Source: RGIG3009 sp045595845 (GTDB lineage: Bacteria > Bacillota > Clostridia > Oscillospirales > Acutalibacteraceae). From it: a stretch of DNA of 64,000 nucleotides. Position numbers and translations under genes: made by a program. The stretch's first letter is position 1; every line of letters starts with the position of its first letter. Below, piece by piece: positions 59,235 to 64,000 of the stretch. Where the stretch lies: NCBI GenBank assembly GCA_045595845.1, contig JAZOBF010000028.1:1-64000 (forward strand), read 5' to 3'. A model generated the notes under the pieces. The model was given only the letters and a program-made list of their open reading frames with translations. It did no database searches and was not told the DNA's origin.

Positions 59235-61514
59235 ATGAAACGCTTTCATCGACAGGATGTTTCAATGCGGGCTCCCGCCCGTAGGATGTGGCAACGCGCG
59301 TTTGTTACTTTGCTGGGAATTGCCGGTTGCTTTTGTGTAATAGGCGGAAAGCTGGCGGCTTTACAGATTGTCGGCCATGAGGAGTGGCAGACATTGGCTT
59401 CCGAACAGCAGTTGGCTGATAGTGTCATCTCGGATAAACGCGGTACGATCTATGACCGTAACGGTGTGATACTCGCACAGAGTGTGGAAGTTGCTACCAT
59501 TATCATGATGCCGTCAGAGATACCGAGTGAAACGGTGCGGCAGATGATTTGCGAAGAACTGCCCGAATTGCTCGAAATTGATGCCGCCAAATTGGAAAAG
59601 CAGACCAAAAAAACGGGTTCGCGATACGAGATTATCAAATCCAAAATCGGCGAAACGCTGCGCACCGCTTTTATTGATTGGGTGAAAGAAAATAAGCTGA
59701 GCGGCGTTTTTCGTGTGATACAGGATTACAAACGGGAATACCCGTACGGTAGTACTTTGTCCTGTGTTTTGGGATTCATCGGTACGGACAACACCGGATT
59801 GGAAGGGTTGGAAGCCAAATACAACGAGGTGTTGGCGGGAAAAGCGGGGCGTGTAATTACCACCAAAAACGGATGGGGTGACGCATTCCCGAATGATATT
59901 CAGTATGAAACCACCATCGATGCCGAAGAGGGTGACAGCATAACTCTTACGGTAGATGTCAACATCCAACAGATTGTGGAAAACTATCTGGAGGTGGCGG
60001 TGGCAGAAACCGCTGCCGCCAACCGAGCGAGTGCTATTGTGACGGATGTGCGTACCGGCGAGGTGCTGGCAATGGCAACCAAAGGGGATTACGACCTGAA
60101 CAATCCCCGCGTATTGCAAAACCCCGACACGGCGGCGCAAATTGCGTTGCTTTCGGGAGATGAGCGTTCCGAAGCTCTGCTTACGGCATTGCAAAAGCAA
60201 TGGAAAAACAAGGCAATCTCGGAATTTTATGAGCCGGGTTCGGTGTTTAAAATTTTTACCGCCTCGGCGGCGTTGCAAGAGGGGCTCATTTCGGAGAACT
60301 CTCAATTCTTCTGTAACGGTACCTATACGATGGCGGGTGTGCGCACTATGAAATGCCATGTGTATCCGCGCAGTCATGGCAGCCAGAATTTGGCAGAGGC
60401 CATTTCTCATTCCTGCAACCCTGCCTTTATGAAGATTGGTTCTTTGCTGGGGACGCGCTTGTTTCCCCTTTATCATCAACGATTTGGGTTCACGGCTTTG
60501 ACCGGCATTGACATGCTGGGCGAAGCGCGTGTTACACCGACGTTGTATCACAGTGCTACAGCCATTACGGCGGTGGATGTGGCTACCTCCTCAATCGGCC
60601 AGACTTTTAAGGTGACACCCATTCAGATGATTACCGGTGTCGGTGCGGTGGCGGGGGACGGCAATCTCCGCACGCCGTATGTTGTCAGCCACAGCGTGTC
60701 AGCAGACGGTGTCAAAACGGTGCAACATAAACCCACCGTGCGCGAGCGTGTGGTTTCCGAAAATACCGCGTCGCGTATGTGCGCGATGTTGGAGGGCGTG
60801 GTGGACGGAGGCGGCGCTAAGAACGCCTATGTGGCGGGATACCGCGTGGCGGGGAAAACCGGCACATCCGAAAAGACCGACCAAGCGGCTGCCGCGAACG
60901 GTCGAAAAAGTGCCGTTGCGTCATTTTGCGGGTTTGCACCCGCCAACGATCCCCGCATCGCGGTGATTGTGATGATTGATGAACCGCAAACGCATATTCG
61001 TTACGGTGGAACGCTGGCGGCACCCGTCGCGCAAAAAATAATTGCCGATGTTTTGCCGTATTTGGATGTGGAACCGCAGTATACGGAAGATGAGCTTAAA
61101 AACTTGCAAACGACGGTGCCGAATGTCCTTGGTAAAACGGGCGCGGCCGCGACGACATTTTTGAAAAGTGCGGGACTGGTTTGCCGCCTTGTCGGTAGCG
61201 GCACCGTGACGACACAAGTTCCGTCGGCGGGTACGGCAATTGCCAAAAACGGTACGGTGGTGCTGTATACGGATGAAGCACAACCGGAACAGGCAATCGT
61301 ACCGGATGTGATGGGGAAAACGCTGTTGGAGGCAAACACGCTGCTTACCGAGGCGGGGCTGAATGTGCGTATTGTCGGATGGACGGATGAAAAGGCCAAC
61401 CTCAACACGGGCAGACAGGCGGTCGTTTCGGCGCAATCGGTTGAGAAATTAAGTACCGTTTCGAAAGGAACGGTTGTAGAGATACGCGTTTTGTATCAAG
61501 ACGCGATCGAATAG
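59235..61514 (+). CDS. Class B penicillin-binding protein with PASTA domains (second copy)
   Basis: 759 aa, collinear with the preceding gene: helix about 22-42, transpeptidase motifs S336-V-F-K339, S393-C-N395 and K541-T-G543, then two PASTA domains. The shared stretches (EPGSVFK, SIGQTFKVTP, YRVAGKTGTSEKT, VFRIVTDYKREYP against VFRVIQDYKREYP) show an ancient tandem duplication. In B. subtilis the pair pbpB-spoVD sits at the same place, so one copy is probably septal and the other for spore cortex (inference). Start at 59235 with AGAGGA ahead. Confidence 0.93.
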   Translation: MKRFHRQDVSMRAPARRMWQRAFVTLLGIAGCFCVIGGKLAALQIVGHEEWQTLASEQQLADSVISDKRGTIYDRNGVILAQSVEVATIIMMPSEIPSETVRQMICEELPELLEIDAAKLEKQTKKTGSRYEIIKSKIGETLRTAFIDWVKENKLSGVFRVIQDYKREYPYGSTLSCVLGFIGTDNTGLEGLEAKYNEVLAGKAGRVITTKNGWGDAFPNDIQYETTIDAEEGDSITLTVDVNIQQIVENYLEVAVAETAAANRASAIVTDVRTGEVLAMATKGDYDLNNPRVLQNPDTAAQIALLSGDERSEALLTALQKQWKNKAISEFYEPGSVFKIFTASAALQEGLISENSQFFCNGTYTMAGVRTMKCHVYPRSHGSQNLAEAISHSCNPAFMKIGSLLGTRLFPLYHQRFGFTALTGIDMLGEARVTPTLYHSATAITAVDVATSSIGQTFKVTPIQMITGVGAVAGDGNLRTPYVVSHSVSADGVKTVQHKPTVRERVVSENTASRMCAMLEGVVDGGGAKNAYVAGYRVAGKTGTSEKTDQAAAANGRKSAVASFCGFAPANDPRIAVIVMIDEPQTHIRYGGTLAAPVAQKIIADVLPYLDVEPQYTEDELKNLQTTVPNVLGKTGAAATTFLKSAGLVCRLVGSGTVTTQVPSAGTAIAKNGTVVLYTDEAQPEQAIVPDVMGKTLLEANTLLTEAGLNVRIVGWTDEKANLNTGRQAVVSAQSVEKLSTVSKGTVVEIRVLYQDAIE

Positions 61515-61524
61515 AGGTGTAGGA

Positions 61525-62958
61525 ATGAAACTGTTAAAACTGCTCCAAAATATCACTGCCACGGGTTTTCGGGAGGATGTGGAGATTACGGAACTTTGCC
61601 GCGATTCCCGCAAAATTGCCCAAGGATGTTTGTTTGTGTGTATTGCAGGCACCAAGGTCGACAGTCATCAGTTCGCCGCCGAGGCTTTGGAAAACGGTGC
61701 CGCGGCCGTTGTGTGTGAGCGAGACCTTGGGCTTGCGCGGCAAATTCTGGTTCCCGACGGCCGCGCCGCTTGGGCACAGCTGTGTGCCAATTGGTTTGAC
61801 CGTCCGTCGGAAAAGTTGTGCATGATCGGCATTACCGGCACCAACGGCAAAACCAGTACCTCGTATCTGCTTAAGGGGATTTTAGAAAAGGCGGGGCATA
61901 CTGTCGGACTGGTTGGTACGATTCAGAACATGATCGGCAACCGCGTGGTGCAAACAGGACAGACTACCCCTGATCCGTATGAGCTGCAACAATTGTTTGC
62001 CGCCATGGTAGACGCGGGTTGCCGTTATGCGGTCATGGAGGTATCCTCGCACGCGCTGGATCAGGAGCGGGTGAGAGGTTGTCGGTTTTCTGTGGGTGTT
62101 TTTACGAATCTGACACAGGACCATTTGGATTACCACGGGACCATGGAGGCGTACGCAAGGACTAAAAAACGGCTGTTTGCGATTAGCGATAAAGCCGTTC
62201 TGAATGCAGACGATGTGTGGTATCAAACGATGCGTGAAGCGTTGCCGTGTGCCGCGGTTTCGTATTCTGCCGCAAGTGTGGACGCCGATTATACCGCACA
62301 TCATGTTCGTGAGCGTCCCGACGGGGTGGATTTTGAATTGGTGACGACAGGTTCCATCGGCAGGGTAAAACTTAAAACGCCCGGGCGCTTTTCGGTATAT
62401 AACGCACTCGCGGCGGCGGCTTGCGCGTTGGAATTGGGCATCTCGTTTGACGAGGTGGTCTCGGCACTTTGTGATGCCGCTATCGTCAAGGGGCGTGCGG
62501 AGGTTGTTCCCACCAACCGTGATTTTACGGTGGTAATCGACTATGCGCATACGCCCGACGGATTACAAAATATCTGTGAGACGCTAAACGCTTGTAAAGC
62601 GGGACGGTTGGTGACCGTATTCGGATGCGGCGGCGACCGTGATCGCACCAAACGCCCGAAAATGGCGGCCATAGCGGCGGCACTTTCGGATTTTGTGGTG
62701 GTGACATCGGATAACCCGCGTACCGAAGATCCGCATGCCATTATTGCCGATATCGTAGCGGGATTGAACGGTACCGAAGTGTCGTACGAAATCGTTCCCG
62801 ATCGGATTGAAGCCATCCATTGGGCCATTCGTCATGCACGGGCAGGAGATACGATCTTGCTTGCGGGCAAGGGGCATGAAACCTATCAGATTTTGAACAC
62901 CGGAACGGTTCACCTGGATGAGCGGGAAGTTGTGGCGCAGGCACTTTTATGCGAATAA
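61525..62958 (+). CDS. murE: UDP-MurNAc-tripeptide synthetase MurE
   Basis: 477 aa ATP-dependent ligase that adds the third residue of the stem peptide. P-loop GITGTNGKTSTS, VMEVSSHALDQERV, and FGCGGDRDRTKRPKM are present. The residue-specificity motif reads DNPRTEDP; DNPR is the form that selects meso-diaminopimelate rather than lysine. It begins 10 bases after the second PBP and is followed directly by mraY, not by murF. Confidence 0.96.
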   Translation: MKLLKLLQNITATGFREDVEITELCRDSRKIAQGCLFVCIAGTKVDSHQFAAEALENGAAAVVCERDLGLARQILVPDGRAAWAQLCANWFDRPSEKLCMIGITGTNGKTSTSYLLKGILEKAGHTVGLVGTIQNMIGNRVVQTGQTTPDPYELQQLFAAMVDAGCRYAVMEVSSHALDQERVRGCRFSVGVFTNLTQDHLDYHGTMEAYARTKKRLFAISDKAVLNADDVWYQTMREALPCAAVSYSAASVDADYTAHHVRERPDGVDFELVTTGSIGRVKLKTPGRFSVYNALAAAACALELGISFDEVVSALCDAAIVKGRAEVVPTNRDFTVVIDYAHTPDGLQNICETLNACKAGRLVTVFGCGGDRDRTKRPKMAAIAAALSDFVVVTSDNPRTEDPHAIIADIVAGLNGTEVSYEIVPDRIEAIHWAIRHARAGDTILLAGKGHETYQILNTGTVHLDEREVVAQALLCE

Positions 62959-62989
62959 CACCGGATTGGTGAAATGAGGAGTATTAAAC

Positions 62990-64000
62990 ATGGACATACT
63001 GGTAGCGGTGGTGTGGGTTGTAACGGCACTGTTGAGCTTTGTTTTATCCGAACGGTTGGGCAAGGTGATGATTCCGACACTGCATCGGCTGAAATTCGGG
63101 CAAACGATTCGCGACGAAGGGCCCGCGTGGCATAAGGCCAAGCAGGGAACACCGACGATGGGCGGGCTTATTTTCATCGGTGCGATGCTGATTGCGGCAC
63201 TGCTTGCTATGGTGATTTGTCAATTCTTCCTGCCCGTTAAGGTGGTGACCGATGCGGATACCACGGCGACGGTTACGCGGTTGTTTGCCGGTCTGGTGAT
63301 GGCGCTCGGTTTTGGCGCTATCGGGTTTGCGGACGACTTCATTAAAGTTGTTAAAAAGCGCAACTTAGGGCTGACAAGCCGACAAAAACTATTGTTGCAA
63401 ATCGGCTTGTCGGGTGGATATGCCTTGCTCGTTTATCTGACGGGGGGCACGCAAATTCACCTGCCGTTTTACGGGACATGGACGGCGGGTATTTGGTTTA
63501 TTCCGATTGCCGTCTTTATCATCGTGGCCATGACGAATGCCACCAACTTGACAGATGGCGTGGATGGCCTGTGCGGTGCGGTATCGGTGATTGTTTGCTT
63601 GTGTTTACTCGTTTTATGCGGTGATGCACTCGGTTACGGAATCGTGACGGCGGCTACCGCCGGTGCGATTGCGGGGTTTTTGGTGTGGAATTTTCATCCC
63701 GCACGGGTGTTTATGGGTGATACCGGCTCGCTGTTTATCGGCGGCGTTTTGTGTGCCGTCGCGTTCGGTGTCGGCAGACCGCTTTTGTTGTTGTTTATGG
63801 GAATCGTTTATTTTTTCGAGACGGTTTCTGTTATGTTACAGGTCGGTTATTTCAAACTGACACACGGCAAGCGCTTGTTTAAAATGAGCCCGTTACATCA
63901 TCATTTTGAATTGTGCGGATGGAGTGAAAACAAGATTGTTGCGGTCGCGTCTCTGACGGCCATTCTCGGCTGCGCGGTCTCGTTGTTGATTACTTTAATC
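62990..64000 (+). CDS. mraY: Phospho-MurNAc-pentapeptide transferase MraY (partial at window end)
   Basis: At least 337 codons, open to the window edge, so the last residues are missing. It transfers phospho-MurNAc-pentapeptide to undecaprenyl phosphate, forming lipid I at the membrane. Seen: GTPTMGGLIFI in the first cytoplasmic loop, FADDFIKVVKKRNLGLT with the catalytic Asp pair, NLTDGVDGL, and the HHH motif in SPLHHHFELCGWSENKIV. Ten membrane helices are expected. The ATG follows AATGAGGAG. Confidence 0.96.
   Translation, partial: MDILVAVVWVVTALLSFVLSERLGKVMIPTLHRLKFGQTIRDEGPAWHKAKQGTPTMGGLIFIGAMLIAALLAMVICQFFLPVKVVTDADTTATVTRLFAGLVMALGFGAIGFADDFIKVVKKRNLGLTSRQKLLLQIGLSGGYALLVYLTGGTQIHLPFYGTWTAGIWFIPIAVFIIVAMTNATNLTDGVDGLCGAVSVIVCLCLLVLCGDALGYGIVTAATAGAIAGFLVWNFHPARVFMGDTGSLFIGGVLCAVAFGVGRPLLLLFMGIVYFFETVSVMLQVGYFKLTHGKRLFKMSPLHHHFELCGWSENKIVAVASLTAILGCAVSLLITLI

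Noticed and set aside
59514..60551. 345-codon minus-strand frame opposite the second PBP
   Set aside because: Antisense to intact transpeptidase motifs; biased composition explains the lack of stops.

Overview
The window is chromosomal DNA around the replication origin of a low-to-moderate GC Firmicute, most likely an anaerobic, endospore-forming member of the Clostridia (Oscillospirales-like; this placement is inference). The evidence is the Firmicute origin order rpmH-rnpA-yidD-yidC-jag on one side and dnaA-dnaN-yaaA-recF-remB-gyrB on the other, spore-cell-wall genes (SpoIID-type protein, CwlD-type amidase, PASTA class B PBPs), a pyruvate:ferredoxin oxidoreductase, a PduL phosphotransacylase, RicT next to HolB, and a MurE with the meso-diaminopimelate signature DNPR. 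No plasmid, prophage, CRISPR array, rRNA or complete tRNA is visible.

Layout. 1-5 kb (minus strand): a sugar import and use operon of binding protein, two permeases and 4-alpha-glucanotransferase, with a small XRE-type regulator divergent from it. 5.3-8.1 kb (minus): jag, yidC, yidD, rnpA, rpmH. 8.1-20.8 kb (plus): dnaA, an oriC-like spacer, dnaN, yaaA, recF, remB, gyrB, two paralogous YcxB-like membrane proteins, gyrA and mnmE. 20.8-23.5 kb: pduL (minus), a family-4 uracil-DNA glycosylase, and a DacF-like protein that has lost its catalytic residues. 23.5-27.2 kb: the glycolytic operon pgk-tpiA-gpmI. 27.2-30.8 kb (minus): a doubtful small ORF, rmuC, ricT, holB. 30.8-33.3 kb: a zinc/manganese-type ABC importer. 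33.4-42.3 kb: a CorC-like CBS protein (minus), PFOR, a YjdF-like membrane protein, a SpoIID-type protein (minus), citrate synthase and an unrecognised membrane protein. 42.5-54.7 kb: gap, a small membrane protein, a structured non-coding element with tRNA-T-arm-like ends, cwlD, radA, an export adaptor/permease pair, two M16 peptidase-like genes, lgt, folD, a small basic membrane protein and an AEC transporter. 54.8 kb to the end: the division and cell-wall (dcw) cluster mraZ-rsmH-ftsL-two class B PBPs-murE-mraY, cut by the window edge in mraY.

The genes work together as a housekeeping core: replication initiation and supercoiling near oriC, lower glycolysis (gap elsewhere, pgk-tpiA-gpmI together) feeding PFOR and possibly PduL for acetyl-CoA conversion, and peptidoglycan synthesis for division and the spore. 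The most unusual items are the 277-bp element at 44177-44453 whose two ends are inverted tRNA T-arm plus acceptor sequences; the DacF-like pseudoenzyme; the YcxB-like pair between gyrB and gyrA; an element shared by the pgk and gap promoters; the triple 10-bp repeat at the mraZ promoter; and the promoter/operator/attenuator layout upstream of the sugar operon. All calls come from reading the sequence alone. Family assignments rest on motif recognition, not on a database search.
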